DNA of 64,000 nucleotides from Theodoxus fluviatilis (lineage: Eukaryota > Mollusca > Gastropoda > Cycloneritida > Neritidae): contig JAWQFJ010020113.1 in NCBI GenBank assembly GCA_034096865.1, positions 77,501 through 141,500 on the forward strand, in the 5' to 3' direction. Shown here in pieces: positions 20,563 through 32,904 of the stretch. Under the pieces are notes generated by a model. It was not told where the DNA came from and made no database searches. It saw only the letters and a program-made list of their open reading frames with translations. Position numbers and translations under genes: made by a program. Numbering within the stretch: position 1 is the stretch's first letter; each line of letters opens with the position of its first letter.

Positions 20563-21235
20563 TTTACCAAGCCACAAGCCACTTTGGTCCCTAATATGGA
20601 CGTGTTCAAAAGACGTCAAAATAGATAGTTTTCTGGTGTAGACTGCGTTCAATGACAGTATTTCTATGGTATCCTCTACCGTTTTCAAAATTGACTTCCT
20701 TATGAGGTTTCCTTTCATGTTCCTCTGACAAACAACTTTCATCATTCTCCTTGAGGTTTCTTACAATCTTCGGCGAAGCCCAGTTCCTGCTAATTACGAT
20801 CCGGTGTGGGTTTGATCGAGTGGTCGTCTTTCAATTAAAATCAACGGAAAAAGTGATTGTATGTCCCAAACAAAGTTGTTCCAGCGCATATTTATGCCGC
20901 ACTCAACGCAGCGGGAAGGTGAAGGATTCTCTGATGAGAAGTTTGAGTGCGTAATTGTTTGTTCGCGTGTGTGCACTAAGGGCAATTTATTGTGACTGAA
21001 ATGGGTTGGTGGCTGGTGGTTGTTGAGCTATTATAATTAGAAGAAATGTTTTCCGTGAATGCGGGAATGATGTCACATGATCCGCACCTCACAACGAGCT
21101 CAGCCTAAACACCATTACTCGCCACGATTAGAAATTTTTTTGTCGTGCTCCAGAGGGAAAGAAATAAACAGGAGTCAGAACAAATCCCAGCTGGTTCGGC
21201 TCAGTGTACCCGGAGTCACGCACATTGGTGGTTGA

Positions 21236-21371
21236 GGATGGATGGATGGATGGATGGACGGACGGACGGACGGACGGATGGATGGAGGGAGGGAGGGACT
21301 GATGCACGGATGGATGGATGGACGGACTGACGTATGGATGGATGGATGGACGGACGGACGGATGGATGGAT
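21236..21371. repeat. (GGAT)n/(GGAC)n array
   Basis: Alternating blocks of GGAT, GGAC, GGGA and ACTG tetramers. It runs directly into GTGGAGTTTAAGGGCC, the head of another tail-like unit. Confidence 0.92.
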
Positions 21372-21570
21372 GGGTGGAGTTTAAGGGCCTTGTAGGCTAT
21401 AATAAGCCAGAAGGTTAAGAAACGCCCACTTCCACCAAGTTATTAGAACTCTCCGGGACAATGGAGTATAGTACAATTCACCGAACTAGTGATATAAGAA
21501 CCATAAAATCGAGTCCCACTGCCCATCAGCCAGCAAAGGCTGTGTAGAGCCTTAAAACACGAAAAAGCAT
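21372..21570 (-). repeat. (GGAT)n-linked retroelement tail, variant E
   Basis: GGGTGGAGTTTAAGGGCCTT then GTAGGCTATAATAAGCC: a hairpin next to the tetranucleotide array, as in copies A-D, but the body has diverged or belongs to a sister family. Confidence 0.5.
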
Positions 21571-21630
21571 AAAGGGCGATAGGGCAAAATTTCACATTTC
21601 GATTTCCCTCGTCACCGACAAAGCACTTAG

Positions 21631-22690
21631 GGATAGGTGGATGGAGCCCAAGGGCTCATCAGTCTTGAAGGCCATTCGAGGCCACAACATACTTCCACTG
21701 AATTAAAATGTGCAAATTAAAAGATTACATCAGAAGAGGTACGTGGAGAAATATCGAAAACAATTAAGACATAGTACGACTCATAAACGAGAATAATACT
21801 CAGAATCTATCAAATATTTTATCACAGCTAGAGGATCTTTAAAAATGTCTGACAGACTGCTCGACCCACTCCGTAGATGAGCAAGTCGAGGCCACTCCAC
21901 CAGAACGTGCCCCATGGTAAGCCTGCACTGGCAGGTGCGGCACTCCGGTGGAGGCTCCGACCGCAACAACTAGGAGTGGGTCAGAACAGAATGGCCGATC
22001 CGGGAACAGCAGAGCACAACTTCCTCTCTTCTTGTGAGCCATGTGGGGAAGAGTCGCTCACCCCACACAAATGCTATTTCGTGAAGTTTGTTATGTGCCC
22101 TGCCGTCCCAGTCGGCCTGACACAGACTAGAAAGATATTTGTTAATACGGGGTACCAGGTCGCCCGCCAGGATCCTGATCGGGGACATGGGAAGGGACAG
22201 AACAGATTTGGCAGCCTGATCTGCTCTCTTGTTCCCCGGGATGCCCATATGGCTAGGGACCCAGCAGAAGGCGACCTCAGTACCCCCACACTGTAGCCGA
22301 CACAGACAGACAAAAATGCCAAAGAAAAAAGGATGGGAAATATCCCCACCCCGCAGAGCCTGTAAGGCCGAAAGCGAGTCAGAGACCACAAGGGCTTGCG
22401 TCAGTCTCTTGCTCTGGACTACGCCAAGAGCGGCCTCAAGTGCACCAAGCTCTGCGGAGTAGATCGAAGTCTCATCTGGTAGGCGAAAGCGCATGACGGA
22501 GTCGCGGGCGACAACAGCTGCCGCCACACGATCCCCATCTTTAGAACCATCTGTGTATAGTGGGTAAAATCTGCAAAATTGTTGTAAATTTCATGGAATT
22601 CAATCTTATAAGTGTGAGGGAGGGCAGCACTCTTGACAAATTTCGTTAATTGTAATAAAACAACAGGCTCAGGCATTAGTCACGGCGGTG
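21631..22690 (-). pseudogene. Non-LTR retrotransposon RNase H end with its 3' tail (broken)
   Basis: The minus strand carries an RNase H domain with all acidic positions visible: YTDGSKDGD (Asp), SAELGALEAAL (Glu), VVSDSLSALQAL (Asp) and GNKRADQAAK (Asp), plus VAFCWVPSHMG. A Cys-rich end follows (ECRTCQCRLTMGHVLVEW). A single in-frame stop near 21970 separates RNase H from that end, and a frameshift near 22560 separates it from the upstream linker (PEPVVLLQLTKFVKSAALP). No reverse transcriptase is present, so the copy is 5' truncated at about 22,690-22,735 next to a GGAC array. On the minus strand its 3' end reads GACTGATGAGCCC then GGGCTCCATCCACC, close to the tails of copies A-E. This links the tail families to RNase H-bearing LINEs. 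Confidence 0.82.
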
Positions 22691-22737
22691 ACATATACAA
22701 AGGGTAGGTAAACATTTTGTCCAACCGAACATTTGCC

Positions 22738-22781
22738 GCCGACGGACTGACGGACAGACGGACTGACTGACTGACTGACTG

Positions 22782-22813
<32 letters not shown>

Positions 22814-22884
22814 ACGGACGGACGGACGGACGGACGGACGGGCGGACGGACGGACGGACGGACGGGCGGACGGATGGATGGATA
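22738..22884. repeat. (GACT)n/(GGAC)n/(GGAT)n array
   Basis: GACT tetramers (about 60 bp), then GGAC (about 60 bp, with two GGGC variants), then GGAT and GATA. The stepwise change of unit suggests serial expansion from point variants. Confidence 0.95.
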
Positions 22885-23035
22885 GATAAGGTTGTACAGT
22901 GGATCAGCCTTTTAGGCTAGGTTACGCCACTGACAAACCAAATCATCGGTGTTTGTTGGGGTATGAGTAAGCAGAAAATCCATCTCTCTATTCATTTGCC
23001 CTTTGAGAATCGCATAGAGAGGCGCGCTTGGTCTA
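22871..23035 (-). repeat. (GGAT)n-linked retroelement tail, copy D
   Basis: GGATGGATGGATAGATAAGG, then ATCAGCCTTTTAGGCTAGG (hairpin), then TATTCATTTGCC, GAGAATCGCATAGAGAGGC and TTGGTCTA, matching the order of blocks in copies A-C. Confidence 0.6.
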
Positions 23036-23988
23036 CGTAGGCCTATATACTTATATTTGCAACCTACAGGAGTGTGGTTGTTGCCAAGTTAGCATAAGCG
23101 CACTCCACATTACATGCTGCAAAAACTTGTGCAACCAGAATGCTTGGGTATGTCTCAATGTGTGTCTGTGCGTGTTCCTGCATACGGGAAGGCGGGGAAT
23201 CTTGACCATATAGGCAGAGTGGCACTTTGTGTAGAAACCTAACAATCTGATGTGAGGTAATACACTTCCTTGAGGGGGGAGGTGTTCGCAATTTTTTGGG
23301 GGGTTGCTTGATTAACGAACTTAATTAGTACATCAAAACATCATTATCAACTTCATTCTTCTGATAATGCATTCACTTAATCATAATTACTACATCCTCC
23401 TCAAACTTATTATCACAACATCATAACCTTACCACATTATCATCGATATCATTATTATTACCATCCCAACTCCAAGATCATAATCACACACACTGTATCA
23501 TCATCATCACAAATTTTGCCATCATCTAACCATAACACATCATCATCGTCATAACAGTAAGATTACCACCTCGAAGCCTATTGCCTGCCTGCCTGCCTCC
23601 CTCCCTCCCTCTTTCTCATTATAACAATGATGGGGGATAAAATTATATCTATACACGTATACACACATACATATACATAAATACACACACACAATGCATA
23701 CGCACCTACGTCATAAACCCCTTCCATGAAATCTGGGACTTCTCCGGAGCTGCTAGATGTTTATTGAGCGATATTTTTGAGCGAAATTTCCTTTACCAGT
23801 CTTTTAACCCTCTCCCTAAAACCGATTAAGCTGACAAATTTGTGCGATTACGAAATAGTGTAACATTATTGCTTCGTACACAACTATTTAAGGCTGAAAC
23901 CTATGAAAATGGATAATTCATTTTTGCTCCTGTTATTCGTTCTGTGACTCAACCACGTCATCAGGCCGTGAACATTATGCTAATAAAG
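23036..23988. other. Noncoding stretch with scattered ATC/TACA repeats
   Basis: No gene recognised. The 23380-23560 part is enriched in CATCAT triplets. A short CCTGCCTGCCTCCC run lies at 23585-23610. Confidence 0.45.
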
Positions 23989-24165
23989 AATGGAAGTTTA
24001 CGGCCTATAGGCCTGATAGACTGTGTAAGGCCATTGACTATAGAATCATTGGAGTTAGTTGAAGCAAATCAAGTCAAGCCTCAATTTATCTAGTCATTCA
24101 CCCCGCAAGACTCGCATAGGAAGACACAGTGGATCTAACCTTACCCTCAACCCACAGTGGGTAGG
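23989..24165 (-). repeat. (GGAT)-linked retroelement tail, copy C
   Basis: AATGGAAGTTTACGGCCTAT, then TGTAAGGCCATTGACTA, CTAGTCATTCACC, GACTCGCATAGGAAGACAC and CTCAACCCACAGTGGG, collinear with copies A and B. The tetranucleotide array is nearly gone. Confidence 0.65.
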
Positions 24166-24994
24166 TAGTGGAGAGTCTTCTTTACTTTGGTAGAGAACGT
24201 TCGCGTGGAACCAACTTGAAGAGTCCACTTGAGGAGTGATAGAATGGCTTCAGTCTCAATTGCCACATCGAACGTGTCTATCGATTTTGAACGCTGTTTA
24301 CGATTTCAACGGTTGAAAGTCGGTGAGCTCGGCGGTCCACTAGACCCCTCCTAAAATTGGAACGAAGCAATTGCAACTAAGCCAGATTAAACACACGCTG
24401 TTTTGTCTTCCAAGAAGCGTTGCGACTAGACTTTTCTCCCTGTGGTCAACATCCTTTGACTAAAATCGAGGATTAACAACGGGAGGCGACGGAGGTGGGC
24501 AAAAGCGCTCCAATTAGAGCCAGTAAACTGGGGTTATCTGCGTCCACGTCATTGCATGCAGTGGGAGATAAGACAGCTGACGAATAGCTAGCCAATGACT
24601 GTGACCTTTCCGTCTGGTAAGTCCCTCATTATAGACGCAACCCATGGACAATTTGTCCAGTTATTCCATCTAACTAAAGGTCGGATTGGACAACTAGTAA
24701 TTAAAGTGCTAGTCGAAGTCATTAGACTTAATATGCTCGTTAATTACCTGCCTCCTGGCTGGACGTGATTGAGTTTCTGAACAGGGACTGACGTTATCTT
24801 ACACGCGCTCAGCACGCGATGGGCCAATCAGTCTCAGTACTGACGTTACAAACACGCAGAGATGTAGACCCAAGATCGGAGGGCCGACACAGGGTTTGAG
24901 GATGCAATTAATCGGTGATAAAAGTTTTCCTCCAAGACAGAGAGAGGGTGCGTATTAAGTGCAGCAACAGAAACTTTACAGGGTTATTTTTCTA
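24166..24994. other. Noncoding stretch, no recognisable gene
   Basis: Unique-looking sequence with no long open frame and no recognised repeat. Confidence 0.45.
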
Positions 24995-25066
24995 CGTGGC
25001 CGAGTGGTTAGCGCGCTGAACCTACAGTCCCTTGCGGCCAGTGGGTACGGCGTTCGAAGCTGCTTG
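24995..25066 (+). repeat. tRNA-like SINE head
   Basis: CGTGGCCGAGTGGTTAGCGC matches the A box of a tRNA-type Pol III promoter, and GCGTTCGAAGC about 35 bp later matches a B box (GTTCGA core). The box spacing fits a tRNA of the Leu/Ser type. No clean acceptor stem flanks it, and a CTGCCTGT/TCTA array follows at once, so I read it as the tRNA-derived head of a SINE and not a working tRNA gene. Confidence 0.68.
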
Positions 25067-25069
25067 TCT

Positions 25070-26096
<1,027 letters not shown>

Positions 26097-26277
26097 TCTG
26101 TCTATCTGTCTATCATCTCTGTGTGTGCGCGCGCGGGCGCGGGCGTGCGTGTCATAGAAGCATATGGACATGCCTATTCGCGTCCTTATAACGGCGGTTG
26201 ACCCCTTGATTCAAGGATGAAGGAGTCTGTGGTTTTCCCTGTGGACTCGTAAATGGCTCTGCGGCCAATGACACTAA

Positions 26278-26425
26278 ACACAACACATGTACACATACAC
26301 ATGTACACATACAAATGTACACATACACATGTACACATACACGTGTATACATACACATGTACACATACACATGTACACATACACATGTACACATACACAT
26401 ACACATGTACACATACACATGCTGA
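26278..26425. repeat. 14-bp minisatellite (ACATGTACACATAC)n
   Basis: About ten head-to-tail units of ACATGTACACATAC. Each unit contains the palindrome TGTACA, and single-base variants occur (ACAAATGT, ACGTGTAT). The Cys/Val/Met-rich frames on the minus strand are artefacts. Confidence 0.92.
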
Positions 26426-26569
26426 CGCGCCTGCAAACCCGAACACAGGGGGCGAACACATTCATTCAATCGCTTACTGCCTCACTCACTCTTTAACTGA
26501 TCTGCGACAAACGAATTAACCAACTATCCCTTCAATTTCTTTAACAAGTCAACCAACCAACCGACCGAT

Positions 26570-26880
26570 CATCTATCCATCCATCCATCCAACATCCATC
26601 AACCGTTCTTCCATCCATTCAATCAGTTAGTCATTCATCCACCCATATGCCATCCATCCTTCCATCCATTCAGACATTCTACTATCCATCCAGCATCTCT
26701 ACAACCGTCCGTCTATCCATCTTCATTCAGCCAGCCGGCAACAGACCATCTATCCATCCATCCATCCATCCATACATCCATCCATCCATCCATCCATCCA
26801 TCCATCCATCATCTTTCCCTCCATCTCTCCAGCATCCCTCCATCCTTCCGTCCTACCTTCTGTCTATTTCACGTCCATCC
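26570..26880. repeat. (ATCC)n-rich array, degenerate
   Basis: Interrupted CATC/ATCC tetramers with a purer core at 26750-26810. It could be the remains of a retroelement tail array in the orientation opposite to copies A-E. Confidence 0.85.
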
Positions 26881-28553
26881 ATTTTTTCGGTTCGTAGACA
26901 AAAGAACTCGTGATAAGAACAAAAACCCGAATCAAGAGCTTTTTTCGTTCAACAGCCCTCCAGTTTTCTACGCCTCACCGCCATTCGTTTTCGTGCAGAC
27001 AGAGGTAATTATCTGGAAAACAAAAGGCATCAAGGGCATATTTTACCATGTTCCCATGGGTGTGTATCTATGTAAGAGCACTACACTGGTCAATTTCCTG
27101 CCTGACCTACGGCTGATCCCATGTCTATAGGAAGGGCTAGGGTTAGGAATTATCCCTGTGTGTCATCTGCTGCGGCCAAATATTCTTGGAAATGATCTCG
27201 CTGGGTGATTGATGAAAAACCCTCGCAGCATGACATCCAAAGATATGCAACTGATCACGCTTTTTTCCTCCCACGCTAGATGATTGAATAACTTGGGCTG
27301 AGGGTATTGTGAAAGTGTGATCCCACTTAGAGATGCGTTAGCGTTACATGCAACGAAATAACAATCTCAAATCCCCTGCTCTTTACGAGGAAAACGGTAG
27401 GGATTTCGTATCCCAAACATTCATGTTAATGCCGCTTAGCAGGGATAATCTGATTGGTTGACTGGCTGCATTGCTTGTACGTGCGTTTGCTGTAATTTGT
27501 GTGTGGCTGTCATCTGGTGCAAAATCGTATTAGATTCGGTTGGAAAATCCATAGAGGCCCGTGTTTCAACTTGTCCTGATGAAATCATCCCGTTATGCCT
27601 TTATGTTAGCACGTGATTCGTGGCAAATCCGATCCAAGAGTGCAGCCCCAAACAGATGTATTCTGCCAAAAATAGGAAGTCTTTCCAAGCAAATGATTAC
27701 GATGGCAAAAACCTGCCCACGTTGTTGTCTGATACATTTATTTTCAGCTCGAGAATTATAATGTCCAGAATGCAAAATGTCTTGTTTTGTCGCTGTGAGG
27801 GTGTATTTCATTTTGTCGTTTGTTGATTTGATTATGTTGTTGCCGTTCTTGCTGTTTCGCGTGATGACTCAATGCCCGCAATCCACACTAAATTGGGTCT
27901 AGCCAAAGCAAGTTGGATCTACGTTGCCAACTCACTGGCGACGATTAATCGCATTCTACTGGGTGAAATGTGGACCCTATTTCAAATAAATCCTCTTGAA
28001 AACAACGTTTAAAAAAAACACGGCTAACGTAACTATTCGTCACAAGGATCCGTTGCTAGAACGATCAGTCACGCACAGAAAGAGAGGACAAGGGAAAGCA
28101 GAGAGGTCACAGTAAAGGAATAAAGAAATATGGCATTAGGTTGATGTGGGGGAGTGGGTAGGCTGGGGATGAGAGGGGGTGGATGATGGGATGGGGAGGG
28201 AGGAGGGGGAGGGAAGGGTATGTAGAAAAGATAGTGGGCAGACGGGACTGTCACCGGATACATTCAATCCAGAGGATTCCTGAAGTCAGAGCCGATTACT
28301 TACCACCCTGGTGAACAGAAGACCCTGTCTGTTTTGTCCAAGCACGGGGGTCTATGGCTACGGACGCATTGCCAATATATATATTACAATTTATTTTCCA
28401 AAAAAAGGATACAACTATCAAAGTTGGATCATAGTAACTGTAACAGAAATGTACATGCAATCACAATGGCCCTCATTCCTGGAAAAAAGAATTCCACTTA
28501 AACTTAAATTTCTCAAAATTACCTGCCATTCTAGCTGCACACTCTTCTTTATT
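26881..28553. other. Noncoding stretch, no recognisable gene
   Basis: No domain or splice pattern recognised. 28145-28220 is G-rich (GGGGGAGTGGG type). Confidence 0.45.
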
Positions 28554-29680
28554 CTACACATTAAACATACATTTATTAAAATCTTCAAATAAAGGATATT
28601 CATTCACGGATCTTTTGTAATATGTATGTTTCTTTCCTAGCAGAATGATATGGTTTGTACATGAATCATAGTCTGGCGAGCCAAACAAAATATCTTGCTT
28701 ATTCAAATGTAAGGGAATCTTTGTCTTGCTAAGAAGGAAACTAATAATTTCTTTCAAAAAGATTTCACTAACAGTACAGTCAACAAAGAGATGCTCCAAA
28801 GTTTCGGGTTCTGTCAAACAGAGAGAGCAGATATTATTCTGAACAATCTTTAGTTTAAACAAGTATTCATTAACGGGTAGTATTCTGTGTAAAATGTTAT
28901 ACTGAAAGTTCCTACATTTCACTTCTCTTGTTGCTACAAAGGGAATCATATAATACCTCCTCCATGGCAATTCAGATACTCCCAATTTTTTTCCCCAAGA
29001 TGTTTGCGAAGTAGGTTTTTGGCTATTTTCAATAAGAAATGTATAATACATTCTCGCAAGTTTTGTTTTATTTTTTAGCAAAAAGAATCGTATCGGTAGT
29101 TCCACCTCACAAGCAATACTACTTGCAGTAGCTCTTTCGAAACTACTCTTCCAGCGAGCGGGGATTATACTTAACAGTTTTGTGAATTCCAAAAAGTTTC
29201 CTTGTAGACTTAAGTGACATTTTAACTCTTCAAATGGTTTAAATCCCCCGTTCGGATGAACAATATATTTCACACTTCTAATTCCTACGTCAAACCATGT
29301 TTTTTAAAAGTAAGTTTTATCTTTATATTGTGGGTTGTTCCACAATGGCTGATGTAAAAGGTCACAGGTCAAGACCAAATTCGTTCCAGATTTCTAAAAC
29401 CTGCTTCCAGAAAGCGTTTCTCACACCGCTTATTGCTGTCTGACTTATACATACCCCAGTTTCGACTAAAGTGTTAATATCAATTACTTTTCCGAAAGGA
29501 ATACCCATTGCCAGTATATGATGAGACCGAGACTTCATGGATATGGACTGTAATTGCGCCAAATGTCTCCTTCGAGGAATGAAAGTTTTGCGTGATGAAC
29601 TTGTTCGGTTTGTGTGCACCTTCGTTTCAGAGAGATACATGGAAAGATGTGCGAACACTGGCGTTTTTACTTTCCACATT
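28554..29680 (-). pseudogene. L1-type non-LTR retrotransposon, ORF2 C-terminus (broken)
   Basis: The minus strand from 29273 to 28554 is open for about 240 codons. It shows KCRNFQYNILHRILPVN followed by ICSLC and ETLEHLFVDC, the Cys-Cys...His-Cys knuckle of the zf-RVT end of L1/Tx1-like ORF2 proteins. Upstream the same frame continues as PLWNNPQYKDKTYF, a stop (29304-29306), then KTWFDVGIRSVKYI, which is the usual order in this family. Further upstream another frame gives NAFWKQVLEIWNEFG, so a frameshift lies near 29350. RT and endonuclease are not visible: the copy is 5' truncated and dead. The clade is from family knowledge. Confidence 0.8.
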
Positions 29681-29689
29681 TATCTGCTG

Positions 29690-30899
29690 TTTTTGAGGAT
29701 GAAGCAGCTCTAATGGACATTGAAACCATGCAGCAGTTTATCAATATTTTAACAGGGAAAAAATGGCTTTTTTGGTTTCTACATCTGAAAATCACTATTT
29801 TAAATAAGGCATATATCACAATGAAAAACGCCATATATTGACATTACAATCTGTACCCCTACCCCTCATCCTCCCACCCCATCCTCCCACCCACCCATAC
29901 CCCCCAAAAAAAGAAACTGCTGCACTACAAATTTAGGCACTGGAGAAAAACCACTTTCGTAAATTATCTCGGAAAAGTTGGCTGTATTGGGGCATCCAAT
30001 AGGTAAACGTACATTCTAAAAGACGAAGCTTTACTCAAGTCCTCTTGAAGAGATGAATGTAGCAGCATAGCCAGTAGTGTGCCAGACATCACCGGACGTT
30101 GACATCGTCTTCGACTGCATAGTTTTGCTCACGGAGATTTCTCTAGCTTCCATGTTTCGCTTCATAGATGTTTCGAGGGAAAAGTAGAACTGTTCGCTCT
30201 TGAGAAAAAAAGCAAGTGACCTTTCCGCAAATCCTAAAGCTGCTCAAAGTTCTGAGCACTTTTACGATCGGATTGGCAGAGAGCGTCAAGATTAACAAGA
30301 CTTGCTGGACAAAAAAGGAAAATCTGTTTTTAAAATATTATGGAAGATGAGCTCTGATTGACTCAGTTATCTGTGGGACCAGTTTTGTCTTCATGCCCTT
30401 TATCTAACAGTAAAACACCGATTTTTTTGGCTCCTCAGATCACCAACTCAGACATTTTGATGTACATCTCGTTTTTTGTGCATCACCGATTCAATCTGTT
30501 GATAAAACACAGCGTAGACGAAACAACTTGACAAAACAGCCAATTTAAACTGGAATCAATTTTCAAAGTTTGTTTTCGTGACTGATGAGTTTTCTGTTTG
30601 CTTGGCACCATGTAATTTCGTTATTCCAGTGATTTCCAAGGCTTCACCATGCAGGTGATTCAAGATTGAAGCACGTGCTATAATTTGAACGACTGGGCGA
30701 ATTTGCTGTATTATGTTTTTGCGACTCGAATTTTCATGTATTAGACTGTAGGTCTTCATTGTCCCTGATAAACAAGTCTACGTTGTGTTCTTGTAAGATT
30801 TAATGTTTGGTGAAATGGAAGGCCGTTCGATGAGAAAACCATACGATGTTAAATTTCATTACGAATCGGAAAAAAATTGGCAGCCTTTGGTGTCAAGGA
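29690..30899. other. Noncoding stretch, no recognisable gene
   Basis: AT-rich sequence without a recognised domain. A C-rich stretch of CCACCC/CCTCCCACC lies at 29855-29905. Confidence 0.45.
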
Positions 30900-31509
30900 G
30901 AGGGATGAAGTAATGTTCAGTTAGTTTCCTTTTTGTCGAGTCACCCTTCGCTTGTCACAGGATGCGGACTGGCATGTTTTTGGGTGAGTGTGAGGGGCTG
31001 TTGAAATGTGATGCAACTGGTGTGGGTCTGTTGTGGCGTGTGTCGGATAAGTGTTCTCTGAATCTGTTGTTGAGTATCCGTTCTGTCTCTCCAACGTACA
31101 GAACTCCGGGGCACAGAGAGCAGGGGAGAGCATAGATTATGTTTCGGTTTGTGCATGTAAAGTGGCGTTTCACTGGGAAGGAGGAATTGTGAGAGTGGAC
31201 TGTGTTGGATGGCGACAGGTAGGCGCAGGAGAGACATTTGGCAACGCTGCAAGGTGTGGTGCCAGGTCTTGCCGGGGAGGGGGCGGAGGGTGAGCGTAGT
31301 CGTGAGTGTTCTAGTAGGTCATTCAGGTTTCTGTCACGGCGGTACTTGAGTCTTGGGAGAGAAGAGAAGGTGTGGGGTTCTGACTTGGAGAGGATATGCC
31401 AGTTGGACAAGAGAATGCGGCGGATGGGAAGGTTGTGTGGATGGTGGGTGAGGACTGCTGTGGGGCGTGGCTGGGTTTGGTTGGAGTTGCATGAGGGCAA
31501 CAGAGACAC
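30900..31509 (-). pseudogene. Penelope-like element C-terminus with GIY-YIG endonuclease (broken)
   Basis: The minus-strand frame from 31509 shows the linker typical of Penelope-like elements (LPRLKYRRDRNLNDLL), a Cys pair (CSVAKCLSC), then FTCTNRNIIYALPCSLC and VLYVGETERILNNRFREHL, the GIY-YIG nuclease core with its Arg and His residues, and PVASHFN. An in-frame stop comes after KNMPVRIL. The frame then continues readably as QAKGDSTKRKLTEHYF, so this is one nonsense mutation before the true end. The reverse transcriptase is missing: the copy is 5' truncated where the CA array begins. Confidence 0.85.
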
Positions 31510-31510
31510 T

Positions 31511-31514
31511 CACG

Positions 31515-31556
<42 letters not shown>

Positions 31557-31670
31557 TTCACGCATGCACTCACGCAGGCATGCACACACACACGCACACA
31601 CGCACGCACACACACACGCGCACAAACACACACCACGCAGCACGCACGCACACGCGCGCACGCACGTTTG
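31511..31670. repeat. (CA)n/(CGCA)n microsatellite
   Basis: CA repeats with CG, GCA and TA interruptions, directly adjoining the truncated Penelope-like element. Confidence 0.93.
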
Positions 31671-32540
31671 TGACTGCATGAGAGAACAAGGCTAAATTCG
31701 GGAAACTGACAAAATGAGTTACATGTATTTCAGCCAGAGGCGTTACTTGTTCATCCATGCATATTCAAGAAGAAGAAGAAAACCAGCATGCTCATATAAG
31801 AAACTCCTTTACTTCCTTTTTACAGTAACATTCAGGAAACCCATTACGCAACATAGTGCGCTGATAGCTTTACTTAGTGCTTGGTCAAAAACTGTCTTGT
31901 TGACGTTATCCTTGTTTCTGAAATACAGTTACCCTTGACCTCCGATTGCTTTCCTACACACACACTGACAGTCGGCATCCCTGGGGCGTGCAGACAGCAC
32001 TGGGTCCAAGGAAACGCTGCTGGTCCAATGGGGAATGAGCTAAACTTTGTGCACTAACTGGCAAAGATTTCTTGCTGGCTGCAGCTTCTTCTGGCGCGCT
32101 GTTTGTTGCGTCTTGGAAGTAGTGTAGTAGGGCTTCCCTTTGTTTTTTAGGCTAGTGTTCTTTGTCTGCCTCTGCATATTCTTTTTCCTTTACCAGCATA
32201 TCAAACCCCTGTAGTGATGCCTAAGGCCTTTAGATCTTTGGTAATTTTGGAGCGCAGATGAATCCGTCTCATCCTTCGCAGCTCCTTCACCCGAGGTCAG
32301 TCTGGCTTGCTGAATGTCCACAGGGGACTCCGATTTGTAGTACTCTTTCTGCATTTCCCAGATCTTTTGTTTGACACTGGAGAACCTTCTTGGAATTCAC
32401 ACGCGCTCAAGGGCTTTCTTGTCGCTGTGAAATTCCCCTTGAGAATACACACGCGTCTGTGGCTGCACTTGTAAAAGGTGTGGTGGTGTCATTAGTCCAT
32501 ATTCCTTCCGGTGAGCCGGTAAACAATCTTTTTAATCTCC
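31671..32540. other. Noncoding stretch with one coding-like frame
   Basis: No gene is established. On the minus strand 32393-32190 stays open and reads RRFSSVKQKIWEMQKEYY and later DETDSSALQNYQRSKGL before a stop. The composition looks protein-like, but I recognise no family and see no convincing splice sites. It may be a transposon remnant. Confidence 0.35.
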
Positions 32541-32543
32541 TCT

Positions 32544-32630
32544 GCACTGACATCCACAATCGAGACAAGATAATGGCCAAGGCAGTTTGGACTCGTGGGA
32601 GATACCCGCAGTTGACCGCTTTAAGGAGAT
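32544..32630 (+). repeat. 90-bp dispersed repeat, copy R1
   Basis: GCACTGACATCCACAA ... GCAGTTTGGACTCGTGGGAG ... CCCGCAGTTGACCGCTTTA. Shares these blocks in order with R2 and R3. Confidence 0.65.
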
Positions 32631-32784
32631 CAGTAAGAGTGCGATCCTTGGCGTCCCTCTCCCCCACCCATCCCTGAAGGAAGAGGAACTGAAAAAGCCA
32701 TCACGCTCTTACAGGTAGAGGCAGGGTGCTCATACTGTTGCATTCTTTGTCTCTTTGCTGTGATATATTCCCGTTGAGTACTGA

Positions 32785-32875
32785 AGCACTGACATACATA
32801 AACATGCCATATTTCTGGCAAAGACCGTTCGAACTCGTTAGAGATCACCGCAGGTGACCACCATACACCGCACCT
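32785..32875 (+). repeat. 90-bp dispersed repeat, copy R2
   Basis: GCACTGACATACATAA ... CGTTCGAACTCGTTAGAGAT ... CACCGCAGGTGACCACC. The most diverged of the three copies. Confidence 0.6.
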
Positions 32876-32904
32876 CGAATGTCGAAAGCGAGCTGCAAAT
32901 TGGT

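Noticed and set aside
24995..25066. Functional tRNA gene
   Set aside because: A and B boxes are present, but no clear acceptor stem or terminator is visible and a tetranucleotide array follows at once, so a SINE head is more likely.
26278..26425. Regular short repeats that might suggest a CRISPR array
   Set aside because: The 14-bp units are directly adjacent with no unique spacers, and the DNA is clearly eukaryotic. It is a minisatellite.
27128..27142. CTAGGGTTAGG as interstitial telomere repeat
   Set aside because: Only about two units, expected by chance.
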